A DNA stretch of 64,000 nucleotides from Coriobacteriales bacterium. GTDB lineage: Bacteria; Actinomycetota; Coriobacteriia; Coriobacteriales; UBA8131. Position numbers and translations under genes: made by a program. Position 1 is the stretch's first letter. Each line of letters starts with the position of its first letter. Shown here one piece after another: positions 35,066-43,599 of this stretch. The notes under the pieces are model-generated. The model worked only from the letters and a program-made list of their open reading frames with translations. It did not search any database and was not told the origin of the DNA. The DNA lies in the NCBI GenBank assembly GCA_031282405.1, contig JAITDU010000014.1, forward strand, positions 28,926 to 92,925, in the 5' to 3' direction.

Positions 35066-35071
35066 TATAAT
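35066..35071 (+). promoter_or_regulatory. -10 box of the polysaccharide operon
   Basis: TATAAT immediately after the PI-PLC stop, giving a leader of about 40 bases before the ATG at 35118, which has GGAG at 35108. No clear -35 box. Confidence 0.45.
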
Positions 35072-35117
35072 TGATAGGTATCAACCTGTTCTTATCCCCA
35101 TAACCTATGGAGCTTCG

Positions 35118-36239
35118 ATGCAGTTCATCGACTTACAATCGCAATACCTGCGCATCCAAACCGAGGTGCAACAGGCTGTCGCAGACGTTCTATCCAGCCA
35201 GGCCTACATCATGGGCCCCGCAGTTGACGAGCTGGAGCAGCGTCTGGCAGCCTACGTCGGCATCAAACATGCAATTACCTGTTCCAGTGGAACGGATGCC
35301 CTGGTCATCCCTCTGATGGCCTTTGAACTCGACAAAAATGATGCCGTATTTGTGCCCTCGTTTACGTTTTTTGCCTCAGCCGAGAGCATTACCTTGGCCG
35401 GTGGCACCCCGGTTTTCGTGGACAGCGATCCACGTACGTTTAACCTTACGCTCAAGAACCTGCAAGCGGCTTATGCCCGTGTCGTTACAGAAGGCAAGTT
35501 CCGTCCGCGCGGCATCCTAGCTGTGGACCTCTTTGGCATCCCCGCCGACTACGACACTCTAGCTTCCTTTGCCCGTGAACACGACCTGTTTCTTATTGAG
35601 GATGCCGCCCAGGCCTTTGGAGCCACCTATAAAGGGAGACGTGCCGGCTCGTTTGGCGACGTAGCCGCTACCTCGTTCTTTCCGGCTAAACCGCTGGGCT
35701 GTTACGGCGACGGCGGTGCCATCTTTACCAATGATGACGACTTGGCCCAAACCCTGCGCTCTATTCGCGTCCATGGCCAGGGCACAGACAAGTACGATAA
35801 TATCCGCATCGGCATCAACGGTCGCCTCGACACCATCCAGGCAGTTATATTGTTAAAAAAATTAGCAATTTTTGACACCGAGATAACGACGAGAAACGAA
35901 GCAGCAGCGGCTTATACCCAGGCACTCCAGGATATCTTGGAGACCCCCTTTGTGCCCAACGGCGTCCAGTCGGTCTGGGCACAGTACTCACTTTTGGCTG
36001 CCGGTGCGACCGAGCGCGAGGCAATTCTCGCCGCCCTAAAAGCAAAGGACATTCCGGCAGCAGTATACTATCGCGTGCCTATACATCTTTCCACTGCTTA
36101 TGGGGCGCTTGGCTACCAGCCCGGCAATCTACCGGTCTGTGAGGATTTGGCACAACGAATATTCTCTCTTCCCATGCATCCTTATCTTTCTAACAACGAT
36201 ATCAAACTTATTACAGACACCATCAAGGAGGCTTTGTGA
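35118..36239 (+). CDS. wbpE: DegT/DnrJ-type sugar aminotransferase (WbpE-like)
   Basis: PLP-dependent enzyme predicted to aminate the 3-keto group of UDP-2-acetamido-3-oxo-glucuronate. The family pattern is clear: FIDLQSQYLRIQTEV, YVGIKHAITCSSGTDAL, VPSFTFFASAESITLAGGTPVFVD, EDAAQAFGATYKGR, and the PLP lysine in SFFPAKPLGCYGDGGA, then GINGRLDTIQAV. The assignment to WbpE rather than another DegT enzyme rests on the adjacent WbpB- and WbpD-like genes. First gene of an operon whose members overlap or nearly touch. Confidence 0.88.
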   Translation: MQFIDLQSQYLRIQTEVQQAVADVLSSQAYIMGPAVDELEQRLAAYVGIKHAITCSSGTDALVIPLMAFELDKNDAVFVPSFTFFASAESITLAGGTPVFVDSDPRTFNLTLKNLQAAYARVVTEGKFRPRGILAVDLFGIPADYDTLASFAREHDLFLIEDAAQAFGATYKGRRAGSFGDVAATSFFPAKPLGCYGDGGAIFTNDDDLAQTLRSIRVHGQGTDKYDNIRIGINGRLDTIQAVILLKKLAIFDTEITTRNEAAAAYTQALQDILETPFVPNGVQSVWAQYSLLAAGATEREAILAALKAKDIPAAVYYRVPIHLSTAYGALGYQPGNLPVCEDLAQRIFSLPMHPYLSNNDIKLITDTIKEAL

Positions 36240-37270
36240 GAATAGACCCTGCTCAGGCACTTAAGGTCGGTGTTGTTGGCACGGGCAACATGGGCAGAAA
36301 CCATCTGCGTGTGTTGGCCACAATGCCCCAATTCGACCTGATCGGTTGTTATGACAACAACAGTGAAGTGAGCCAACGTTACGCCCACCTCTATGGCATC
36401 AGAGCCTTCCAGACTCCTGAGGAGCTATTTGAGCGTGTGGATGTGGCCCATATCGTCGTCCCGTCGCATCTGCATGCCGCCTTGGCTGTAGCAGCCGCGC
36501 ACCAAGGTTGCCATGTGTTGGTCGAAAAACCCATAGCCCTCAACTTGGCAGATGCCCAAGACATCATTGATGCCTGCAAGCAAGCAGATACAAAGCTCTG
36601 TGTTGGCCATGTTGAGCGCTTTAATCCGGCTATCGTCTCGCTGGAGAGCATCACGCAAAACGAGGAAATCATCTCGGTGGACTTTAGACGCATGAGTCCG
36701 TTTTACGCGCGCGTGGCCGATGCCAGCGTCATTCTTGACTTGATGATACATGATATTGACGTATTGTCTGCTCTTTGTCCCGGCCCCATTCGCCATATCT
36801 GTAGTCACGGCGCCAAGGTACGCTCCGATAAACTTGACTTTGCTCAAGCGCTTATCAGTTTTGAGGACGGTACGCTTGCCTCGCTCACAGCCAGTCGGGT
36901 TACCGAGTCTAAAATCCGTCGAGCGCAGATCAACACACAAAAGGCTTTTATTGACATAGATTATCTGGGTCGCAGCGTGGAGATCTCGCGTCAGACCAGT
37001 TTTGCTCTTGATGTGGGCTATCAGATGCAATACAAACAGGAGAATATCATTGAGAAAGTCGTTGTACCCATGGATGAGCCGCTCCGCACGGAGTTTGAGC
37101 GCTTTGCCCGCAGTATTGTAGAAGACCTGCCGGTCGAGCCCTCCGGCGAGATGGGCAAACATGCTCTGGAACTTTGTCTGCGCATTGAGCAAGACATCCT
37201 GGAGCAAAACGGGCAACTGGCAAACAAGGCGCACAAACCGAGCGAGGCATTAATAGCAAAGGATAAATAA
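36236..37270 (+). CDS. wbpB: Gfo/Idh/MocA-family UDP-sugar 3-dehydrogenase (WbpB-like)
   Basis: NAD-dependent oxidoreductase with the Rossmann motif [17 protein letters not shown] and the EKP catalytic motif ([16 protein letters not shown]), followed by [12 protein letters not shown]. In the WbpB family it oxidises C3 of UDP-N-acetylglucosaminuronate, supplying the keto sugar to the aminotransferase upstream. The start is a GTG overlapping the previous stop (GTGA). The C terminus extends about 15 residues beyond the family core. Confidence 0.88.
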   Translation: MRIDPAQALKVGVVGTGNMGRNHLRVLATMPQFDLIGCYDNNSEVSQRYAHLYGIRAFQTPEELFERVDVAHIVVPSHLHAALAVAAAHQGCHVLVEKPIALNLADAQDIIDACKQADTKLCVGHVERFNPAIVSLESITQNEEIISVDFRRMSPFYARVADASVILDLMIHDIDVLSALCPGPIRHICSHGAKVRSDKLDFAQALISFEDGTLASLTASRVTESKIRRAQINTQKAFIDIDYLGRSVEISRQTSFALDVGYQMQYKQENIIEKVVVPMDEPLRTEFERFARSIVEDLPVEPSGEMGKHALELCLRIEQDILEQNGQLANKAHKPSEALIAKDK

Positions 37271-37281
37271 AGGATAGACCC

Positions 37282-38007
37282 GTGACACCTTCAGGCAAAA
37301 TGACAAATGACACCAGTAACACCCGGATGCCTCATGTTGACCCCAGCGTATTCATCCATGATACCGCCCTTGTAGACGCGGGCGCTCATATCGGTCCAAA
37401 AACCAAAATATGGCACTTCTCGCACATCCAATCAGGTGCGCAGATAGGTAGCGGTTGCTCATTTGGACAGAATGTCTACATTGCCAACGATGTCAGGGTA
37501 GGCAATGATTGTAAAGTACAAAACAATGTTTCGCTCTATGATGGTATAACCCTGCAAGACGAGGTATTTTTGGGGCCATCGTGCGTTTTCACCAATGATT
37601 TTTATCCGCGCGCCCACTCCGATTCCGGTTGGCAGATCCTGCCCACGCTCGTAAAACGAGGCGCATCAGTTGGAGCTAATGCTACAATAGTCTGTGGCAA
37701 TACGATAGGGGAGTATGCGCTTATTGGTTCGGGGTCGGTGGTTACCCACGATGTGCCTGCTTACGCGCTGGTCGTCGGAGTACCGGCTCGGCAGATCGGA
37801 TGGGTTTGTCGCTGTGGAAGCAAGCTCATCGAGTGCCAGACTGAGCGCCAAGCTGAGTATCAAGAAGTCAAAACTGTCCGCCAGCAACCAGTTCCAGATA
37901 ACTCTGGCCAGGCCGACACGTTTGGACAGGCCAGTCCTTCTCCGCTGATTTGCCTTACCTGCCAAAGACAATATGTATGGCAAGATAGAATCTTAAAAGA
38001 GGCATAA
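37282..38007 (+). CDS. wbpD: UDP-amino-sugar N-acetyltransferase (WbpD-like), hexapeptide repeat with zinc-ribbon tail
   Basis: Left-handed beta-helix acetyltransferase with hexapeptide repeats throughout residues 25-165 ([61 protein letters not shown]). The block [12 protein letters not shown] is typical of WbpD/WlbB enzymes that acetylate the new 3-amino group. Four Cys in the tail (CRCG near 173, CLTC near 229) form a probable zinc ribbon. The intervening 45 residues are Gln/Ser-rich and look inserted. With WbpE and WbpB it would yield UDP-2,3-diacetamido-2,3-dideoxy-glucuronate. Confidence 0.88.
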   Translation: MTPSGKMTNDTSNTRMPHVDPSVFIHDTALVDAGAHIGPKTKIWHFSHIQSGAQIGSGCSFGQNVYIANDVRVGNDCKVQNNVSLYDGITLQDEVFLGPSCVFTNDFYPRAHSDSGWQILPTLVKRGASVGANATIVCGNTIGEYALIGSGSVVTHDVPAYALVVGVPARQIGWVCRCGSKLIECQTERQAEYQEVKTVRQQPVPDNSGQADTFGQASPSPLICLTCQRQYVWQDRILKEA

Positions 38008-38053
38008 TTATAACCGGTCATATAATCAGCATAGATTCAAGCAAGGAGAACCG

Positions 38054-39013
38054 TTGAGAGAAGAGTTGGACAGCGCTAATATCCTGGTTGTCGGCGGAGC
38101 CGGTTTCATTGGGAGCCATCTCGTGGACGCTTTGCTTGCGCAGGGCAGCGGCCAGGTTGTGGTCATTGATAATATGTTTTTGGGCAGGCGGAGCAACCTG
38201 GCAAGTGCCCTCGACAAAGGTGCCCTACTTTATGAACAGGATGCCGAAGATGCCCTGTCACTTCAGGAGATTGTGTCCAGGCACAACATTAAAGTTGTCT
38301 TTAATCTGGCCACTAAGGCGCTCAATTATTCTTTCATTGAGCCTCTGGACGCTTTTGTAACCAATGTAGTTGTTTTGGGCAATCTGTTGGAATTGCAACG
38401 GGCCGGGGCATTCAAAACACTGTGCCATTTCTCGTCCTCTGAGGTCTACGGTACGGCAGTCTATGAGCCAATGGACGAACACCACCCCTACAATCCCACG
38501 ACCACGTATGCCGGCGGCAAGGCAGCTGCCGACATCATGCTCAAGACCTGGGTCAGCATGTTTGACCTTGACGCTTTTATCGTGCGGCCGTTTAACAACT
38601 ATGGCCCACGCCAGAACTGGGAGCCACCGCTTGCGGCTATTATCCCCCTCACCATTCAGCGTATCCTTGCCGGCGAGAAGCCCGAGATCCACGGCAGTGG
38701 CAGCCAAAGCCGCGATTTTATCTATGTCAGCGACACGGTGGATGCGACCTTGAAACTCTACAGAGTAATCGCGCCCGGCCAGGAAGTCAATATCTCTGCG
38801 GAAGGCAACATCAGTATGCAAAATGTTATTGAGAAAATAGCCGAACAACTTGATTATAAGGGGTCTATGGTGAAAAAACCGCGCCGGGGTGCCGATGTTG
38901 ACTGTCATAATGCTACGAATGGCCTGGTCAAAAGCCTGATAGAGTTCCAAACCCGCTCCTTTGACGATGGTCTCGGCAGTACCATCGCCTGGTATAAGGA
39001 TAATATTATATGA
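38054..39013 (+). CDS. NAD-dependent sugar epimerase/dehydratase
   Basis: Extended short-chain dehydrogenase: Rossmann motif VVGGAGFIGSHLVDAL, SSSEVYGTA, and the catalytic YAGGK (Tyr-x-x-x-Lys) near residue 150, then RPFNNYGPRQ and RDFIYVSD. It acts on a nucleotide sugar as a 4,6-dehydratase, 4-epimerase or uronate decarboxylase; the sequence alone does not decide. The aminotransferase overlapping its stop favours production of a 4-keto sugar. Start is TTG at 38054 with AAGGAG 5 bases upstream. Confidence 0.85.
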   Translation: MREELDSANILVVGGAGFIGSHLVDALLAQGSGQVVVIDNMFLGRRSNLASALDKGALLYEQDAEDALSLQEIVSRHNIKVVFNLATKALNYSFIEPLDAFVTNVVVLGNLLELQRAGAFKTLCHFSSSEVYGTAVYEPMDEHHPYNPTTTYAGGKAAADIMLKTWVSMFDLDAFIVRPFNNYGPRQNWEPPLAAIIPLTIQRILAGEKPEIHGSGSQSRDFIYVSDTVDATLKLYRVIAPGQEVNISAEGNISMQNVIEKIAEQLDYKGSMVKKPRRGADVDCHNATNGLVKSLIEFQTRSFDDGLGSTIAWYKDNII

Positions 39014-40083
39014 TTAGGTTAATTAGACCCTATATTAGCTTTACAGAAGTTGCCACAGAGTTGGAAGAGATTCTTGACAGCGGTATTCTTACGAAAGGAC
39101 CCTATTCAAAACAGTTGCCGGCGCTGGCTCAAGCCTATACGGGGGCAAGCCACGCGTTTTTGACAACCTCGGCCACAACAGCACTGACGATGTGCCTCAA
39201 GCACCTTGAGGTAGGGCCGGGCGACGAGGTTGTACTCTCGGATTTCTCGTTTCCGGCGACGGCCAATGTTGTTGAGGATCTGGGTGCTGTGCCGGTTTTT
39301 GCCGACGTCAGCCCGGACACGTTCAATATGACCGCAGAGGCGCTTGAATCGCGTATAAGCTCCAAAACCAAGGCTGTTATATTCGTTGACGCTGCCGGCA
39401 ACCCCTCGGGATTGGAGCGTATTAAGGCAGTCTGCAACGAACGTAGCATTGCGCTCGTGGAGGATGCGGCCTGCGCCCTTGGCAGCAGCGTGGGCAAGCG
39501 CAAGGTAGGCACCATTGCCGACTTCACCTGTTTTAGTCTGCATCCTCGCAAACTGCTTACCGGTGGCGAGGGTGGTATTATCGCCACCAATAACGATGAT
39601 GCGGCCAAAGAATTGCGTCTGAAGCTCAGCCATGGTGCCGATGAAACCATGGATTTTGTCACCTTTGGCTACAACTACCGTATGCCGGAGATATCCTGCC
39701 TTTTGGCTTGCAAGCAGTTTGAAAAACTGGACACGATCATTGCTGAGCGCCAAACACAGATGGCAGAATACACACGCCTGTTGGAGCCTCTGGGGTTCAA
39801 GGCCCAACTTGTGGAACCGGGGCACGTTCATAATGTCCAGAGCGTGGTGTTTAAGGTCCCTAAAGGGGTGAGCCGTCCGATTTTAAGTGCACAACTCAAG
39901 CAGCACAGCATAGAAACGACGCTGGGCACGTATTGTCTGAGCGCCTGCAGTTATTACCGGGAGAAGTACAACGATGTCCAACCGGTTGCCTACGCGCTGC
40001 AGGAGACGACCATCTGTCTGCCCTGTTATAGCGGTGTGCCTGTAGCAGAGATCTGCGATGCCATAGCCAACTCCCTCAGGTGA
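39010..40083 (+). CDS. DegT/DnrJ/ArnB-type 4-amino-sugar aminotransferase
   Basis: PLP enzyme of the ArnB/PseC kind: TEVATELEEILDSGILTKGPY, ATTALTMCLKHLEVGPGDEVV, EDAACALGSSVGKRKVG and the PLP lysine in FSLHPRKLLTGGEGG, then GYNYRMPEI. It differs from the first DegT enzyme in the operon and probably aminates the product of the overlapping epimerase/dehydratase gene (ATGA junction). The Lys is preceded by His-Pro-Arg, as in many sugar aminotransferases of this branch. Confidence 0.85.
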   Translation: MIRLIRPYISFTEVATELEEILDSGILTKGPYSKQLPALAQAYTGASHAFLTTSATTALTMCLKHLEVGPGDEVVLSDFSFPATANVVEDLGAVPVFADVSPDTFNMTAEALESRISSKTKAVIFVDAAGNPSGLERIKAVCNERSIALVEDAACALGSSVGKRKVGTIADFTCFSLHPRKLLTGGEGGIIATNNDDAAKELRLKLSHGADETMDFVTFGYNYRMPEISCLLACKQFEKLDTIIAERQTQMAEYTRLLEPLGFKAQLVEPGHVHNVQSVVFKVPKGVSRPILSAQLKQHSIETTLGTYCLSACSYYREKYNDVQPVAYALQETTICLPCYSGVPVAEICDAIANSLR

Positions 40084-40502
40084 GCCTTATGCCGCCCGGA
40101 ATTGATGATAGCACCAACCCCAACAGGCCCCGTCCAACAAGTGCTAAACCGGATGGGTCTCGCCCTAGTGCACGGTCGTTTGTCTTTCTACACCTGATAA
40201 TCCTGCTCTACTCGTTAGCTGCCGTCTGTGCCAAGCTGGCGGCCACGTCCGAGCTTTTCTCCCCAGCGTTTTTTGCCTGGTATGCCGGTGTCTTGGTTCT
40301 GCTCGGCATCTACGCGCTCGTCTGGCAACAGGTCATCAAGCGCATGCCGCTTACCACGGCCTTTGCCAACAAGGGCGTGACGGTTATTTGGGGTATGTTC
40401 TGGGGCGCTTTGCTCTTTGCCGAACACATTGACCTTAAGATGATTATCGGAGCGGCAGTCGTCTTTGCCGGTATCGTTTTGGTGGTGTACGCCGATGCCT
40501 GA
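40080..40502 (+). CDS. EamA/SMR-type half transporter (ArnE/F-like), first of a pair
   Basis: Four hydrophobic helices follow a 33-residue hydrophilic N terminus; MPLTTAFANKGVTVIWGMFWG and IGAAVVFAGIVLVVYADA match the small multidrug-resistance/EamA half-size fold. Such proteins work as dimers; ArnE/ArnF flip undecaprenyl-phosphate-linked amino-arabinose. GTG start at 40080 overlaps the previous stop; ATG 40089 is an alternative. The next gene overlaps its end by 8 bases. Confidence 0.75.
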   Translation: MSLMPPGIDDSTNPNRPRPTSAKPDGSRPSARSFVFLHLIILLYSLAAVCAKLAATSELFSPAFFAWYAGVLVLLGIYALVWQQVIKRMPLTTAFANKGVTVIWGMFWGALLFAEHIDLKMIIGAAVVFAGIVLVVYADA

Positions 40503-40839
40503 GAATATCGTGTTTTTACTCATTATGGTGCTGTCGGTGTTCGTAAGTTCAGTCTCACAGGTGATGCTCAAAATTGCCGCCTCAAAGGATTACTCCAAGC
40601 GCATATACGAGTACCTTAATCCTCTGGTGATAAGCGCTTATCTGCTGTTCTTTGGCTCTACAGTCGTAACGGTCATAGCTTATCGTCATGTGGCCTTGTC
40701 ACTGGGGCCTATCGTAGAAGCCCTGGGCTACGTCTTTATCGCGATTTTGAGTTATATGATACTCAAAGAGCGCATCAACACAAAAAAACTTGTCGGTCTG
40801 GCGCTTATCATTTGCGGCGTTGTGGTGGTTGCAATATAA
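40495..40839 (+). CDS. EamA/SMR-type half transporter (ArnE/F-like), second of a pair
   Basis: About 114 residues and four helices: VFLLIMVLSVFVSSVSQVMLKIAA at the N terminus is the usual SMR opening, and IVEALGYVFIAILSYMILKERI with GLALIICGVVVVAI the usual close. Paired small transporters next to an ArnC-like transferase indicate a lipid-linked sugar flippase. The ATG at 40495 overlaps the upstream stop and is in frame with a longer frame that has no better start. Confidence 0.78.
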   Translation: MPENIVFLLIMVLSVFVSSVSQVMLKIAASKDYSKRIYEYLNPLVISAYLLFFGSTVVTVIAYRHVALSLGPIVEALGYVFIAILSYMILKERINTKKLVGLALIICGVVVVAI

Positions 40840-40852
40840 TCACAGCTAAACC

Positions 40853-41965
40853 ATGAATCAAAACCCCAACATATCGAATAGATCGGCAAAGGCCGCCGCG
40901 AGCGATATTGCCGATGACATCGATGCCAGTGACGTCACTACTTCAAAAACACCGGATATATCGGTCATCATTCCGGCTTACAACGAACAGGAGAGCCTGC
41001 CTGCGCTCTTTGCGAAGTTGGACAACTTTACCCAGACGGTGGATTTCTCAATTCAATTCGTGTTTGTCGATGACGGCTCTACAGACGACACAGCCTACTA
41101 TATCGCTCGTCATCCTTTAGACAGAGCCGACACTAAGCTCGTCACGCTATCGCGCAACTTTGGTGCTCATGCCGCCTTGCGGGCTGGAATCCTCCAAGCC
41201 GATAGCGACCTGTGCATGTTCTATTCGGTGGACATGCCCGAACCGGTAGAGGATATAGCCGCTTTCTATCTCAAGTTGAGCCGTGGTAGCGACCTGGTCT
41301 ATTCCAAGCGGTTGGGTTATCGTGGCAGTCTGGGCAGCAAAATCTACAACAAGCTCGTCAAGCGTTTCGTTGGTCTGGGTTTTCCTGTTGAGGGTATCAT
41401 TGGTGTGGCCTTTAGCCGGAAGATCAAGCGCGAACTCAACAACAATGTCGAGTCCAATTCGTCCATCTACTTCCAGATATTCTCGCTGGGCTTTAAAAGC
41501 CAGTCAATCGATGTCGAATACAAGCAACGCCAAGTTGGCGATTCCAAATGGTCGCTTAGGAGCAAAATAAAGCTGTTCATAGATTCCTTCGTTATGTTCT
41601 CCTATGCTCCTATCAGAGCAATCTCGGTCATAGGAATCGCACTGGCGCTTATCGGCTTTATCTGGGCGTTAATCATTCTGATAAGCAAACTCGTTAATCC
41701 TGCACAGATCGAGGCGGGTTGGCCTACGTTGCTGGGCTTGTTGCTTATCGGCTTTGGCGTAACGAACTTTTCTTTGGGGATAATAGCCGAGTATCTGGTG
41801 CGCACACTGGACGCTGCTCGTCGCAGGCCGGCTTTTGTTATAGATACCATAACGGATGCTCCGGCTGCGGATACTGCAAACGTGATTGACATAAGCATTC
41901 CAACTGCGGATGCCCCAAGCACTTCGCATGACAACCAACAGCCTGTCAATGCAGCTGACTCATGA
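40853..41965 (+). CDS. Polyprenyl-phosphate sugar transferase (ArnC/GtrB-like GT2)
   Basis: Family 2 glycosyltransferase with VIIPAYNEQESLPALFAKL, the metal motif FVDDGSTDD and a LSRNFGAHAALRAGILQA block, then two C-terminal membrane helices (about 255-280 and 295-320) ending near YLVRTLDAARRRP. This is the architecture of enzymes that attach a sugar to undecaprenyl phosphate at the membrane. Combined with the two SMR proteins and the aminotransferase it implies an Arn-like lipid-linked amino sugar. The last 40 residues are low complexity (Ala, Asp, Thr). Confidence 0.88.
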   Translation: MNQNPNISNRSAKAAASDIADDIDASDVTTSKTPDISVIIPAYNEQESLPALFAKLDNFTQTVDFSIQFVFVDDGSTDDTAYYIARHPLDRADTKLVTLSRNFGAHAALRAGILQADSDLCMFYSVDMPEPVEDIAAFYLKLSRGSDLVYSKRLGYRGSLGSKIYNKLVKRFVGLGFPVEGIIGVAFSRKIKRELNNNVESNSSIYFQIFSLGFKSQSIDVEYKQRQVGDSKWSLRSKIKLFIDSFVMFSYAPIRAISVIGIALALIGFIWALIILISKLVNPAQIEAGWPTLLGLLLIGFGVTNFSLGIIAEYLVRTLDAARRRPAFVIDTITDAPAADTANVIDISIPTADAPSTSHDNQQPVNAADS

Positions 41966-42558
41966 GTGGGGAGCAAAGTTTGGATATTGACTATAGTATC
42001 CTCAGCGCAACAGAAAAGTCATTGCTTGCAACACTGGCCTCGCTTTCAGACAAGCTTGACACTATGTCGCTTGCACAGCATCAGCGCTTAAATCCAATGT
42101 TGGATAACGTGCTTGACTGGCGCAAACGAGGCGAGAAGTATGCCAATAACAACGTGGTGCTGTTTCCTTCGACAGTCGTCATCGGAGATGTTCAGATTGG
42201 TTCTAACTGCTGGATTGGTCCACATTGTGTGCTGGACGGCAGTGGCGGCCTTACCATTGGTAAAGGCTGTACGTTGGCCAGCGGCACAATCATTTATACA
42301 CACGACACTTCCAAAAACACAGTGTCGGGCGGCAAGGCTCCCTACGAGCATGCCCCCACCACTATTGGCGACTACAGCTTTATAGCAACCAACAGCACCG
42401 TTTTGATGGGTACTACTATTGGCAGCCATTGCGTGGTTGGTGCCGGCACACTGGTTAACAAAGATGTTGCAGATTACACGATTGTTGCCGGTACACCGGC
42501 CAAGGTGATCGGCAGGGTAGTGATAAAAGACGATCAGGTTGAGTACGAGTATTGCTAA
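41962..42558 (+). CDS. Hexapeptide-repeat acetyltransferase
   Basis: Left-handed beta-helix transferase: NNVVLFPSTVVIGDVQIGSN, CWIGPHCVLDGSGGLTIGKGC, TIGDYSFIATNSTVLMGTTIG and VVGAGTLVNKDVADYTIVAG. An N-terminal helical part of about 45 residues precedes the coil. It likely O- or N-acetylates a sugar of the lipid-linked product. The start overlaps the upstream stop (ATGA); it is the last gene of the operon that begins at 35118. Confidence 0.85.
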   Translation: MSGEQSLDIDYSILSATEKSLLATLASLSDKLDTMSLAQHQRLNPMLDNVLDWRKRGEKYANNNVVLFPSTVVIGDVQIGSNCWIGPHCVLDGSGGLTIGKGCTLASGTIIYTHDTSKNTVSGGKAPYEHAPTTIGDYSFIATNSTVLMGTTIGSHCVVGAGTLVNKDVADYTIVAGTPAKVIGRVVIKDDQVEYEYC

Positions 42559-42663
42559 GAGATGCTATTACCTGACTTGACCGAATCAGTGACCACATTT
42601 GGTTACTAAACTGGCTCTCTATCCTCCATGTACCAGCGTATTTAGTTTTTGATTGCTCAGCTC

Positions 42664-42933
42664 TTAAACAACACCAATGCTGATATTAAAACCATTCCAG
42701 AGTTGCTGTAGGATTGCCTGTTCTTGGTTCCCGCTACAAAAAGCACGCTTGAGCTTCTCGTCTTTAGAAGTGTCGACCAATACGCAGCAGGTAAACTCAA
42801 ATTGTGATGCATATACGAGGCATTGCCCAAGAGCCTCGCGAACCATCCGGCCGCTTTCTCTTCGCTTGACTTCAATCGCAATTCGAATTTTATCAAACTG
42901 AATAATAAAATCAGGCCGATGCTGCGAGCCCAT
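42664..42933 (-). pseudogene. Remnant of a PD-(D/E)xK-type nuclease
   Basis: The minus-strand frame reads HRPDFIIQFDKIRIAIEVKR, a PD-x-E-x-K catalytic pattern of restriction-like endonucleases, with EALGQCLVYASQF after it, as in several RecB-like nuclease families. The upstream part is missing: the frame is joined at about 42935 to the broken transposase. It is therefore a C-terminal fragment left by an insertion or deletion. No other gene is seen in 42559-42663. Confidence 0.55.
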
Positions 42934-42934
42934 G

Positions 42935-43380
42935 AACTGTCAGAAAACCAGTTATGCACACGGGCGTCCATCTGCACCAGCTCGCCAAAGGTCTCCCACC
43001 TTTTGCGTGAAGGATGTGAGGCTTTCTGCCCTGCGCACCCTGTGTGGTTTAGGTGAGCGGTACCCAGCGGCCATCAACAGCGAATAGACGGTAGGATATG
43101 AGACATCCATCCCTTCGATTTCGATGAGTTTTTGATGGAAGTGAGTGAAATTGTAGTTAGCATAGCGGTTTTCATAAGGCCATATGATGCGATCTTCGCG
43201 CCCAGGCGCAGTTTTGTTCAAGGTTATCTTTTCGCGAGAGCCGTGAGCTAAGGCTCTCGCGCCTGCCTTTAAGTAAAGATCCACTTTCCTGCGCACGGTC
43301 TTTTCACTGATGCCATGGCGTGCTGCCGCTCGCTCATAGCTCATCCCGTCGTTTAATACCTTCATTACCATCTCTTTCAT
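42935..43380 (-). pseudogene. ISNCY-like transposase, N-terminal half (frameshifted)
   Basis: The minus-strand product starts with a helix-turn-helix region (GMSYERAAARHGISEKTVRRKVD), then NYNFTHFHQKLIEIEG and PTVYSLLMAAGYRSPKPHR, the typical N-terminal course of ISNCY-group transposases. Near 43000 the reading shifts: the next catalytic-domain block, GELVQMDARVHNWF (family pattern GELVQIDGS-H-WF), is in another frame. Homology ends at about 42935. Its C-terminal counterpart lies at 56042-56490. Confidence 0.75.
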
Positions 43381-43470
43381 GACTTGCTTCTTGGGGGATA
43401 AATAAATAGGTCCTATCAGTGGTCATCTTTTCTCTGGTCTTACGGTTATGGAAAAAGGATGACAGGGTTT

Positions 43471-43488
43471 TGACATTTTCGCTTTATA
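43471..43488. mobile_element. Inward-facing terminal inverted repeat of the N-terminal half IS
   Basis: TGACATTTTCGCTTTATA lies 91 bases upstream of the transposase start. Its exact reverse complement is at 55966-55983, beside the C-terminal half of an ISNCY-like transposase. These are the two ends expected of one IS type. The rest of 43381-43599 shows no gene. Confidence 0.75.
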
Positions 43489-43599
43489 ACTTGTGACAAT
43501 ATCGCTTTGTAGCGGCAGGAGGCCCTTTTTGCAGCTTACACATTCAAACTGTGCTGTTATAATTACTGTTAGTATTATCTTCCACTACATGAGGTGATT

